Source: Microvelia longipes
Lineage: Eukaryota > Arthropoda > Insecta > Hemiptera > Veliidae
DNA length: 64,000 bases
Assembly: GCA_018340805.1 (NCBI GenBank)
Contig: JACMZG010001863.1
Coordinates: 25,006,774 to 25,070,773, forward strand
Direction of reading: 5' to 3'
Shown one piece after another: positions 23,941 to 34,247 of the stretch; position 1 is the stretch's first letter, and every line of letters starts with the position of its first letter. The notes beneath the pieces were generated by a model. That model had not been told where the DNA came from and made no database searches. It worked only from the letters and a program-made list of their open reading frames with translations. The position numbers and the translations under genes were made by a program.

Positions 23941-26900
23941 TTTTACGTTTCTCACCCCTGATGTATTGTTTTTTTGTTAACTACTAATCTCTCAACGGCA
24001 TTAATGACGGTCTCTTATGTTGATAAATAACAGTATTATTTGGATAAACCTAAATTTTTTAATTAGTTTGTTACTACGTAAAGCTTATATTTGCCATGTA
24101 ATGATTACAGAATAGTAAATCCACTTTACTCTGTTCGATTTTCACGATAATCTTATAAAATATTTAATATACCATCCCTGTTGTACAGCATCAAAACATT
24201 AATAATTCAAACACTAAAAAGTGTGACCCATAAGTGAAAGATTAAAAACAATCCTTGTACTGTCAATCACTTTAACATCGTTAGATTAAAAAAAAATGTA
24301 TAAAAAATGTAAGAGGAAAAAGACATAATATTTATTTCCGAAAATAGACCAACCTAAATTTAAGAGCAAACATATTCGATCTTTTTGAAAGTTTTAACTT
24401 TTTTTTATCAATGCGATGTTGAACATTCGTGTTTGGGGTTGGCATTTCATTTTTTATTTCTAAATTAGTTATTTTTTTACACGTTTTCAATTCGGTGGTA
24501 GGCCTATGAAGCTGGCCATGAGATTTTCGTATCACGGTTCGATTCACCAAAAGAGCTATTCCATTAAATAAAGTTTTTCCTTCTAGAGCCTAAATTAAAG
24601 CCAAACGTGTGTATATAAAAAATAATTCCAAGGATTTTTTTTTAATTTGTATCATATCTATGTTAGTAACATCAATCGGATGTTTTTATAAGAATTTACT
24701 GATTTTTTTTAAAGGAAAATATTAAATTTTATTTTTTATATTTTAGTATTGATATAATTCTCTGACGAATTATTTTGTTGATCATTCTATACATTTAATA
24801 TATTAAGTTCAGTTTAAACACACCGTGATATCTGTTATAAATTTCCTCTCATTTAAGGCTACAAATACATGAGTTAATAGATAGTACTTATTTACTTTCT
24901 CTTTAAAGGTTAGTGAGCCCTTATACATTTTCCGCGTAGTTATGTAAGCTTAATTATAAAAGTTGCTGGCTTTTTTTCTTTTTCTTAATTTTTCTTATAT
25001 AGATTTTCTATAGTCTTCAAATGCACTTTAAAGGATTTATTTTTGAACACTTTTCTTTTAGGAACCCGAATTGCGGTAGCAAACTCTTCTTTTGTCTGTC
25101 CGAATACGGTGTAATTCTTTACATTTCGTTGTCATTTTTCGTTTTCTATTAAAGTCGTTTCTTCACTTTTGTTGTTGGCTGCAATTGTTATTTCTAGTTA
25201 AGGACTTCCTCTTTCATTCTCGTTCTTTTTCGTATTATCGAAGTATAATTGGTGGTGCAGTTATTTAATGTGATAATAAAAGTGAAATAACTTATAAAGC
25301 CTAAATAAGTAGACCCCGTCGCGTTTTAGTGAATTCCTTACAGAAAAATTAGCTTTTTTGTCTTTGTTCTAGTGATGGAATGTGAGTTTTTCTTGTAATA
25401 AAAGAGCTGTGATTGTTCAATGGTTTTTAATCTTAAGGTATCATAAATTTCATACTAGACTCCCAAGTGGGCTTATTTAAAATACTTTGAGGTCAAAATG
25501 CACCTATTGTAAACTAATTGTTCAACCATCCTAAAGCAAATCCATTTTGATCAAATCAAAAATTACAGAAACATGTTTGAGAAATACAGTCAAAAAATAT
25601 TTCCAACAACTAGAAAAAAAAAAAATTTTAAATTTGAAATTATTAAACATTTACTTTTTTTTAAAGAGTGAATCACAAATTTATAATAAGTTTCCGTAAA
25701 TTATTTTAAGTTATAAAAAAAAACTTATGAGGCCCAATTATTTAAGGAATTAAAACTAAAGGATTTAATTGTAGATAAAGTACATTTATGCTCCATGAGA
25801 TTATGATAATGTAAAGAGAAGAGAAATTGGGTCAAATAATAAGTCCCTGGTTCACATGGGTTTTAGGAATAAATGGTGCGAAAGCTTTATTTCTCCCTTA
25901 TGGATAGTGTATAAACCTTTTTATATTATTATTCCTTGGATTCATATAAAAATGCTGTCAGGCATTTTGGTCATAATGCTTCCTCGTGTAGAGGTTATGA
26001 TAGTTCGCTTATTTTTACTTGACTTATTATTTTTTCTTACTCAAAAACATGAAGGAATAATATTAAAATATTTTATCAAATACAATATTTTCACGTTTGA
26101 TTTTAGTATTTTATTTAAAAATAAATTAGTTACATAACTTAGTTATATCTTATAAAAAAACTTCTTCGAATCTATCTTTCTTTTTTGTACGCAAATCTTG
26201 CTTTATAATATAAACTTTTTTGCTTATATATATCTTTTTATAAAACTTATTATATATGTATAAAATATATATTACATATAAGCTTATACAATTTTTTTGT
26301 ATAAGCTACATTTATAATTTGGTATTTATTATTATTTAATTTAAGAATTAGTTATGTACAAATACAGTAATTTGCCCCCCCTTTGAAATAAAATCTTTCT
26401 CTAGTACTTGTTTTCTATGCGTTTTACATAATAAAACAAATTAAAGGGCTGATCTTGATTTTTTTAACTTATGATCCTAATTAAATTCAGTTTAAATAAC
26501 GAAGATCCTAAACAATTACATATCTTTACTCTAGGATCAACCTGTATTAGTAATAACGTCAGCGGGATTAAAATATCATAAAAAACCACCATTAATGGTT
26601 TTGCTCAAGTGACAGTCTGTCATTAACTAATGAGGAAGTAATTTTATTGATTTTTTCTAACCCTAAATCTTAAGGAAATCAGCATTCTACCAGTTTCAAC
26701 CAGGATGACTGATCAAATTGAACAATGTGCTAAAATGTAATTTCTAAAAATATTTTTTTTTTCCTCCTTCTTGCCCTTAATATCCAATGCAATTCAAAGT
26801 TAAAATTTAAACATTGATTCATATTTAAGAGCATCTTTATTCACTACTGATCGTATTATAACCTCTTTATATTTAAAGAGTAAACATTTCTTTGAATAAT

Positions 26901-27580
26901 AAGTATTTTTTCGCATTTAAGTTTTTTTAAATGTGTTAAGTGTAAAGCGTGGGTTGTCTGTAGCATTAACAATTTCCTTTATTTCCACGAGTTATAAAAC
27001 GGAATCAAAAGTTAAAGAAAAAGTTAACCCTTACTGTATTAAGATGGAAACACGGACTGAGTTTCAAGATCCGCAGAGCTGCCATACGGACGCTTCCAGA
27101 TCATTATCCTAGAGATGTAAGTTATTTATGGAAAATAAGGAAATATAGAACCCACACGGTTTCTAACAAGAAGAGAAATATATAAAGGAAAAACGCTCCA
27201 AGTATTCAGAGAAATATAATATGCATTTTAAAAAATACTTCTCTAGTGACTTTTGACTTTTATAAAATTTTATAAATTTATTTATGATTCCACTTTATTA
27301 TCCGATTATTTATTTCAATGCGAGGTAAATTAGGATAAATAATACGTGAAAATATTAATGTAAAATTAACAGCATTAGTGCGCCCATTTTTTACCTTTAA
27401 AATTTATTTATAAAACTATACATTTAATTTTCTTTATTTGTTTGACTATCTTGGCTGTAAATACTAGAATAAATATAGAATACCTCAATTTAAGAGAAGT
27501 TGAAGATGTTTATTTTAACCTAAGATTTTGATAACCTTAAGTTGTTAGACCCTGTACAGACATTGAGGTCGAGCGTTGCA
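23941..27580. other. AT-rich non-coding stretch
   Basis: No supported gene. A palindrome lies at 26281-26307 (AGCTTATACA, 7 bp spacer, TGTATAAGCT). Open frames at 24332-24550 (minus) and 25856-26137 (plus, hydrophobic) show no family motif. Confidence 0.4.
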
Positions 27581-27732
27581 AGACCGAAGACATAACACCT
27601 TTTAGACCGAAGTCATAACACTTTTTAGACCGAAGGCATAACATCTTTTAGACCAAAAACATAACACCTTTTAGACTGCAGATATAATACCTTTTAGACC
27701 AAAGACATAACATCTTTTACCGAAAACTTTGT
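27581..27732 (+). repeat. 23 bp tandem array
   Basis: Six units of TTTTAGACCGAAGACATAACACC with few substitutions. It is bracketed by two related 25 bp pieces, CATTGAGGTCGAGCGTTGCA (27561) and TTTTGAGGCCAAGCGTAGTA (27742), each followed by AGACC. Confidence 0.85.
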
Positions 27733-28574
27733 ATCACTTTTATTTTGAGGCCAAGCGTAGTAAGACCAAATTAATAGAATGTTTTGCGGGTTTAGTTATA
27801 ACATCTTCTTATTAGATACCGCTCCTATAGACCAAAGCATTGAATGCGATAAGAGCACTTGTTAAATACGCTGTGAGAAAATATTGTATTAAAGCAATAA
27901 TAGTTTTTCAATGATATAAAGAAAATACTATCAAATAGGAAAATAAACGAAATTATAAAAAAAATACTTAATTAATTTACAAGTAGAATTTAATTAGAAG
28001 CAAAACGCTGGTTGAAATAATGTTAACAAAGTGCGATTAAAAAAATAAATTAAAATGTTAATGTCATCCCATCCCACACAATAACATATTTTTAATTGTG
28101 ATTAATTAATTATTTGGCTTTCCTATCTGCATTGAATTGAACTTTTTCCTTGTTAGTTAAGAGTTATCAGCGTGAACATTTTTGTACTTTCATATATTTC
28201 TTTTTTGTTAATTGGAATAAAGTGGAAGTGTCAACTTACTTTGTACTTTAACAATCCAAATGTTGATAATAACATGCCTCATTATGGGTACGGGGGCGGG
28301 GTTGAGAATTTTCCCTTTCCATATAGGATTCGCTACGATCATCCTTGAAATTTCAAACTCGCTTCTCTCTGAACTGAAACTTAGTATACTTATTTCTTAC
28401 ATAATGTGGTACACTTGTACAAAATGTCTACTCAACACAAGTACTTCTAGGTTTTTAATAATTTTTTTTCAAAAACGTAGTCATGTCATTCGATTAAAAT
28501 TGAACCAATGCTGATAATAAGATGAAATTTGGCGCATTTGTTTGTCTACGTGCTTGTTATGTAGACTACATGTG
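27733..28574. other. AT-rich non-coding stretch
   Basis: Nothing recognisable; an 84-codon frame at 28260 lacks family motifs. Confidence 0.4.
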
Positions 28575-28812
28575 TTAGGTCTACACTACTAGACGTAAAG
28601 GTTGAATTTTATACCAAGTTGCAACTCTCTAGCATAAACACAACACAATGGCTACTATAACACACACATACATACAAAGTGACAACTTCGAAGAAACCCC
28701 TCACTAGGTCTTAAAAACACCAGAAAGGGATAATTCAAATGAAATTCCGGTTTCGGAAGTGCAAACGCAATACTTTTTCTATATACCTGCGGTATAAATG
28801 ATGAAAATTATA
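28575..28812 (+). repeat. Family A dispersed repeat, fuller copy
   Basis: In order: AGGTCTACACTACTAGACGT, ACCAAGTTGCAACTCTCTAG, CATAAACACAACACAATGG, ACACACATACATAC, GGTCTTAAAAACACCAGAAA, GGGATAATTC, CCGGTTTCGG, GCAAACGCAATACTTTTTCT, ACCTGCGGTATAAATGATGA. This is the same order as at 38668-38943 and 49822-50107. About 240-290 bp long, with no open frame. It may be a SINE or a non-autonomous DNA element; I see neither tRNA-like boxes nor a clear target duplication. Confidence 0.7.
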
Positions 28813-31134
28813 AATTGATTGTTTAGAAATTCATCTCACGAGCAGAGTTTGAGCATAGACTATCCTTGCTTAAAGAAGTTTTCGAAAAAAAGTAGCCTGT
28901 TTAGTTTTCGATATCAAGCAAATTAAGGTAATTACAAACTGCAAATGTGTAAAAAATAACTTAACATCTAAAATAAAATCTTAACTGTTTTTGAAAAATG
29001 TTGTTCTCAACGCGCTTTTTATGTTTTCTTAACGCCAGTTGCGAGATATTTTTTACACCAGATACGAGTATCAGGGTAAACATTTTATTTTTACTTTAAA
29101 CTATAACTTACTTACGAAAATGTTTTTTCGTCTAAAAAATTGTATTTTAACTTTCTTCTCAAATAGTTGAGGGGTCTTTCCTTTAGTAAATTGATGAATG
29201 GCTTTTCCCGAGGAAGGGGCTAGAGAAAATGATTGTATCCTATCTCTATAATATAGAGTTGAAGTATAGATGTATCTCTATACGATAGGCTTGCAGTATA
29301 TAGAGAAATTTAAACATAAATCTATTTACACTTAGACTGTTTTGACTTACATTCCTAAAACTTGTCACAAACTCCGTCTGATTAATTTATTGTTATGATA
29401 GGCTTGGTAATACATCGTGTATTTATTCCAGTAGGGTAGAACTTGATAAATCTTTTGTCGATTTTGTACTTGCAGTAGCGTAGGTAAAGCATTATCAAGC
29501 CAATTCTTTGGGAAATTTAAAAAGTTAGTTAGTATTCTATCCTGTGTTACAGGTTACTTACTTAACGTATTTAGTAGATTTGAACTGACCAAAGGGTTAG
29601 GTCTAAATTCCTCTTGCTAATTTTCTAAACCCTAAATCCAGTACTCAATATGCTAGTTATTGATTTTTATCTTACTATCGGGTTTTTTATGCTTCAATTT
29701 TTGAAGGACCGGTAGAGTTAAGATGTGTAGAAAAGCAGAAACTTATACATAACTTAGTAATAACGTTCTATATATTCTAACATCCTCCCTATAATAGATA
29801 TCAGATATTGCTGATGTCTACCTGTTAAGCTAACAGGTAGCAGTTTTGGCATAACAGGGTTTTTAACTGAATTTGTATAAATACCCTAGATATTTGTAAT
29901 GAAAACGTTAATTACAGGGCCAATTGTAAAGAATACAAATTATCTCATTATCCTCAGCAAGCTTTGCCTTAGGGAACATAGTGTTCTCAAGATGTATAGT
30001 AGGGTGATAAATTAACTTATACTCCTTATATAGTATAAGTATACACCAAGTATAGTATAGTAGTATAGTATAGGAGTATGCTTGCTTTTCTTAATTGGAG
30101 AGATATCCCCTGTATATAATAATCTTTCTAAGAGATTCTTGAAAGGGCCCAACTACGTGGCATATGCCTGGGTTTGGCTCCCAACCCTATTACTACTACT
30201 ACTCACGTTTTTATATTTTGAGAGCGACTTGCCATCATAATAGTGATAGTTGTTCTGATGCTTCTTTTATTGTTTTAGATTATCTTTTATTGCACTCCTA
30301 TAGTCTTAGAATCGAAGTAGATGGTTTTTATTGCTAGCATTCAAATAAAAGTTAGTTTATGTACTAATTGATTTATAACGCAGATTTATGACCTCTCTCA
30401 ATGGTTTGTATCTGAATTATATCTTAGTCAAAAGATCTTAAATTCTTAGTTGTTGATGTATTGTTAGAAATATTTTACCTAAAGCTAATTTAAATTGAGA
30501 ACAGCTTATAAGTACGTCGCGTTTTTGTGTCAGAGCGAATTTAATCATAATGATTGAAGTTGTTGGCGTGCTTGACTTAATTGATTTAAGTATTCTAAGA
30601 ATGCCTCAATTTTAAATCTATGACTTCAAAGGTTTAATTTTCTGAAAAGGATATCTTCTCATATCTGTGGTGTCGACTACTTGTACTCCAGTTTTCACTG
30701 CGTTGTTTGCATAGCGTTGGAATATTTTTGTAGTTGTTTGTAATTAATTAATTTTTGATCCTTTAGTTATAGCTGAAGAGCTAGTATATCTAGGTTACTC
30801 TGAGAAGTAATACGCTTATCAATAGCATATAGTAATCTAAAGGAAAATAGGACTTAAGAGGCTTAGGACTAGTTGTAACCTAACCTTTCTAAGCGAAACC
30901 CTTTTTTATCTATTAACCTTATGTTTCATGATTTCGTCTCATTACAATTTTTGGTTCTGTATCCTTATCCCACTTGTTTTACTTGATGTCCCAATGCTAA
31001 GTTATGTGCAACTTCTTTTATTTTTAATGAATTAAAATGGATATGATTTTTCTTGACTTTATGGAGTCGACCGGCTCTCTTACTTAAAGGCTAACATTTT
31101 TTAATTTTTATTCTACCTATTTACTAATTTCTTT
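28813..31134. other. Non-coding stretch
   Basis: No supported gene. A near-perfect palindrome lies at 29818-29840 (CTACCTGTTA, 3 bp, TAACAGGTAG). A TAGTATA-rich cluster lies at 30015-30078. A small GC-richer hairpin (GGGTTTGGCTCCCAACCC) is near 30170. Confidence 0.4.
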
Positions 31135-31173
31135 TGAGTAAATTAGTTGGACGTAATCCATTGTCAGTACTAT

Positions 31174-31224
31174 TTACAAAACGACGTTCGGGAGCAGTAC
31201 TTCTCCATCATCAGGTTCGTCTTG
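31174..31224 (-). ncRNA. Hammerhead-ribozyme-like motif in left pseudo-LTR (degraded)
   Basis: Read on the minus strand: CGAACCTGATGATGGAGAAG, TACTGCTCCCGAACGTCGTT. It has the CTGATGA box, a stem II (GGAG/CTCC) and the second box, but that box is GAAC instead of GAAAC: one essential A is missing. PLE tails are known to carry such hammerheads in sense orientation, as here. The missing A predicts loss of cleavage. Confidence 0.6.
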
Positions 31225-31419
31225 AGAAAGACGGTGTGTAAGTCAAGTGTTGGGTGTTAGGACTTTAACCTAATTTCGTAGGCAGGTATCAACGACTTGT
31301 TATGCACTTTGAAACCTTGTCTACGATGGGGCCTTCCCGGTCTATATGGATAGGGTTCCCTTATATTCAGCTACCTGCGAATACGTATTATCGAGATCTT
31401 TCAAGTTCTAATACTGCCT

Positions 31420-32191
31420 TTTTAGCTCCTTCTTCAGCATTGGGATCCATATCGGATTCGATATTTGATGCTTGTTTGGCTTATGGGTGGGTTCTCGGAC
31501 GTCGCCATATAGGCTGCTTCTTTAATTTTTCCGGTTTCCAATGCTCCTCTTTATGAATGATTTTTGCTTCATTCCATTGCATTCGGGGTCATTCTCCATA
31601 CATGAGCTTGCTATTTTTGATTCTCAAGTTCTCCCCTTCGTACGTATCCTTTATGTTCTTGAACCCTGGTATCTAGAGGTCTTCCAGATTCTCCGTATTA
31701 CTTGCCCACACTCGCACGGTATTGCGTATATACTATTTTTCGAATCCTGAGAAATCGTTCTTTGGCCTTGTCTTAGTCAGGGTCTTCCTTAAGGTTTTTT
31801 TAGACTTGAATGTTGTCCTGATCTTATATTTGCTTCCTATTCGTCTTATCTTTCGGATAGTCCTTTGTAGTATGGTATTACTACTGAGGCCTTGACCGTT
31901 GTAGGTTCTTCAGGTTCGAGTCTTTCCGGTCTTGGTGTGAATACCGATTTAATTGCTTTTACGGGGTACCCGTTTCTTTTCATCGTGGTTTTCAAGTGTT
32001 CCTCTTCTTCTTTCAGTTTGTCTGGGTCCGAGCAGATGGCTTTAGCTCTTTGATGAAGGCACTTGAATATACCCACTTTAATGCTGTTGGAATGGTGGGA
32101 AGTATAATCCAGGTATCTGTCAGTGTGGGTTGGTTTTCTATACACTGATGTCTTGATAGTGTTACTGCTACGGTCCACTAGAATGTCTAGG
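31420..32191 (-). pseudogene. PLE RT C-terminus and GIY-YIG endonuclease, broken
   Basis: An intact stretch of the minus strand (32178-31846) reads TSVYRKPTHTDRYLDYTSHH, then CLHQRAKAICSD, NGYPVKAIKSVF and VIPYYKGLSER. These are the conserved Penelope RT C-terminal motifs ('SVYRKPTHTD.YL...SHHP', 'PY..GLSE.I.RI'). In the next frame come IRTTFKS and TLRKTLTKTRPKND, the linker. After a further shift come IVYTQY, YGESGRPLDTRVQEHKGYVR and RRGELEN, which match the GIY-YIG core (YIGE-GR-L--R--EH), though the YIG itself is damaged. Then come MQWNEAKIIHKEEHWK and PNAEEGAKKAVLELERSR. RT catalytic motifs (YADD-type) were in the missing 5' part. At least three frameshifts and two stops. Confidence 0.85.
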
Positions 32192-32397
32192 AAGGCAGTA
32201 TTAGAACTTGAAAGATCTCGATAATACGTATTCGCAGGTAGCTAGGAGGTATATAAGGAACCCTAATCCCTATATAGACCGGGGAAGGCCCCATCGTAGA
32301 CAAGGTTTCAAAGTGCATAACAAGTCGTTGATACCTGCCTACGAAATTAGGTTAAAGTCCTAACACCCAACACTTGACTTACACACCGTCTTTCTCA

Positions 32398-32450
32398 AGA
32401 CGAACCTGATGATGGGAGAAGTACCTGCTCCCGAAACGTCGTTAATTGTA
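32398..32450 (+). ncRNA. Hammerhead-ribozyme-like motif in right pseudo-LTR
   Basis: CTGATGA at 32406, stem II GGGAG/CTCCC with a loop AAGTACCTG, then GAAACGTC ending at 32440. The ACGT following GAA is self-complementary, as in the dimer-type PLE hammerheads with very short stem III. Stem I can start with AAC/GTT (before CTGATGA and after the presumed cleavage site). One unpaired T lies between CTGATGA and stem II, a deviation from the textbook core. It lies on the plus strand, opposite to the RT remnant, because this arm is inverted. Activity is not shown by sequence. Confidence 0.65.
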
Positions 32451-32491
32451 AATAGTACTGACAATGGATTACGTCCAACTAATTTTACTCA

Positions 32492-33625
32492 TAATGCACC
32501 ATTGTCACAAACTTTCACGTCTAATTTCTTTTGTAATTTCTAAGCATAGATAAAATTTATTCAATGAATATCTTGAGATCAAGTCAATAAAAATAATTTT
32601 AATTTATTTATATTGAAAGAAACTTTTGACTTGTATTTCATTTTATTGGTACTTAAAAATAATCGACTTATACTCTTAATGAAACAATCGACAAGTTTTA
32701 TTAAAATATTTAAATTAAATAAAACTTTATAACTTGTAATTTTCTTTTATTTTATTGAAGAAATTCAATTTTGAAATTTGTATCGCACTTTCAGAATGAA
32801 TTTTATTTCATGATAAAAGATCAATTTGTTACATTATTTTTGTTTTATTGTTATTGCCGATATTATTTTTGTCGACATGTTAAGTTATTTGACAAGGTTA
32901 TAATATCCGTTTTAGTTTTCAATATTCTCTACAGGAGATTGGAAATTTCCTTGGGATTTGTTTTATTTGTAAGTTTTCCCTTCTGTATAATATATTTCAG
33001 TTATTTTTTAATGTTTATGTTTTGAAATACATTTTTGTTTATGTAGAGTTAAATTTTATTGGTTTTTGAGGTTTAAAATGTATGGGAAATAAACATTTAT
33101 AACTTGAATACATCAGGTCGATTTATGAAATGTATGCTGTTTGTTTTGTTATTTCGTGTGTAATGCTTTTTTTAGCCAATTTAAGATAAATAAAATAAAA
33201 GTTGCTTGGGTAACGTATGATATATATATATATTTGTGTGTGAGGAACTTCTGCTCTCTATATCAGATCCCTACGCTTATTCTCAGAGTACGACAATCAG
33301 CTAATTGATTTTGTAGCTGTAGCAATATTTGACAACATTATTTTGCTATTTCCAGACTCGCTTCCCTCTTCTTTGTAGTGTAAAATACCCATTATATACC
33401 CAGTGGTAACCCCATCTACGTACTTACCACTTTTAATTGTACTTACTAAAAGTGGTCCGACATATATTGAATTTACTATTCGTATTAAAATAAAACTTGC
33501 TTATTATTATAAAAGATAAACTTGTGCCGAATTCAATTAAATTTTTTTACTTATAACTTTTGATCGAAATTTTATTAAATGCTTAGTCATACAGAAAGAA
33601 AATAACGCAGTAAATCAAAAATTTC
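32492..33625. other. AT-rich non-coding stretch
   Basis: Nothing supported. A short (TA)5-6 tract followed by TGTGTGTG lies near 33220. The 84-codon frame at 32771 is F/Y-rich without motif. Confidence 0.4.
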
Positions 33626-33637
33626 ACTGTCCTCAGT

Positions 33638-33925
33638 ATGAAGTACCTCTGTCTCGTATTTTCTTTGTATCGAATACCTCTGTCTCGTATTTTCTTTGTA
33701 TCGAATACCTCTGTCTCAAATTTCCTTTGTATCGAATACCTCTGTCTCAATTCCTTTGTATCGAATACCTCTGTCTCAAATTTCCTTTGTATCGATTACC
33801 TCTGTCTCGTATTTCCTTTGTATCGAATACCTCTGTCTCGTATTTTTTGTATCGAATACCTCGTCTCAAATTTCCTTTGTATCGAATACCTCTGTCTCAA
33901 ATTTCCTTTGTATCGACCTCTGTCA
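33638..33925 (+). repeat. 31 bp minisatellite, open in all three plus frames
   Basis: About nine units of TCGAATACCTCTGTCTCAAA, TTTCCTTTGTA. Two variants (CTCAAATTT and CTCGTATTT) are interspersed. Because 31 is not a multiple of 3, each frame reads the unit in all three phases, and none contains a stop; this produces three overlapping 75-103 codon frames (YLCL, RIPLS, SNTSVS repeats). I read these frames as a by-product of a stop-free repeat unit. Confidence 0.9.
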
Positions 33926-34092
33926 CAAAGTTTCTCTTAATCGAATGCCTATAAAATACCTCCGTTATGAAATTCCTCTAAATCGAATACCTTCCGAATT
34001 CCTCTAAATTGCATACCTATAATATACCGAATTTCCTCTGTATCAAATACTTATAAGTCGAATACCTTCGAAGTACTTCTGTCTCGAATTTC
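33926..34092 (+). repeat. Decayed extension of the 31 bp minisatellite
   Basis: Shorter, diverged units: ATCGAATGCCTATAAAATAC, CTCCGTTATGAAATTCCTCT, AAATCGAATACCTTCCGAAT, ending with GAAGTACTTCTGTCTCGAAT. Consistent with older edge units of the same array. Confidence 0.65.
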
Positions 34093-34192
34093 TGCATTAT
34101 TAAAAGAAGCACAGTTCTTATATCAGTGTTGTTTTGAATTAGTTGTTGCTTTATTACTATACACAAGGGTACACATAAATAAATATAAATAA

Positions 34193-34247
34193 ATAAATAT
34201 ATATATATATATTATATATATATTATATATATTATATTTATAAAATT
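34193..34247. repeat. (TA)n microsatellite
   Basis: TATATATATATATATTATAT-type tract preceded by AAATAAATATAAATAAATAA. Confidence 0.85.

Larger units (their letters stand above)
31135..32491 (-). mobile_element. Penelope-like retroelement, 5'-truncated, with inverted pseudo-LTRs
   Basis: About 1.36 kb. Terminal inverted arms are 31135-31419 and 32192-32491; between them, on the minus strand, is the end of a PLE ORF (RT C-terminus then GIY-YIG endonuclease remnant). The right arm is an inverted copy of the element's own 3' end joined straight onto the RT coding part. Truncation at the 5' side with an inverted tail copy is a known PLE insertion form. Both arms hold a hammerhead-like core. Frameshifts and stops make it non-coding today. 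No clear target duplication was found. Confidence 0.85.

Noticed and set aside
30150..30200. tRNA-like A/B boxes (TGGCATATGCCTGG, GGTTTGGCTCCC)
   Set aside because: The boxes are adjacent, not 30-60 bases apart, and no acceptor stem is present.
31302..31750. Plus-strand frames of 84 and 69 codons
   Set aside because: They lie antisense to the PLE tail and GIY-YIG remnant, which explains the sequence better.
33638..34007. Three overlapping open frames of 75-103 codons
   Set aside because: All are readings of the same 31 bp repeat in different phases.
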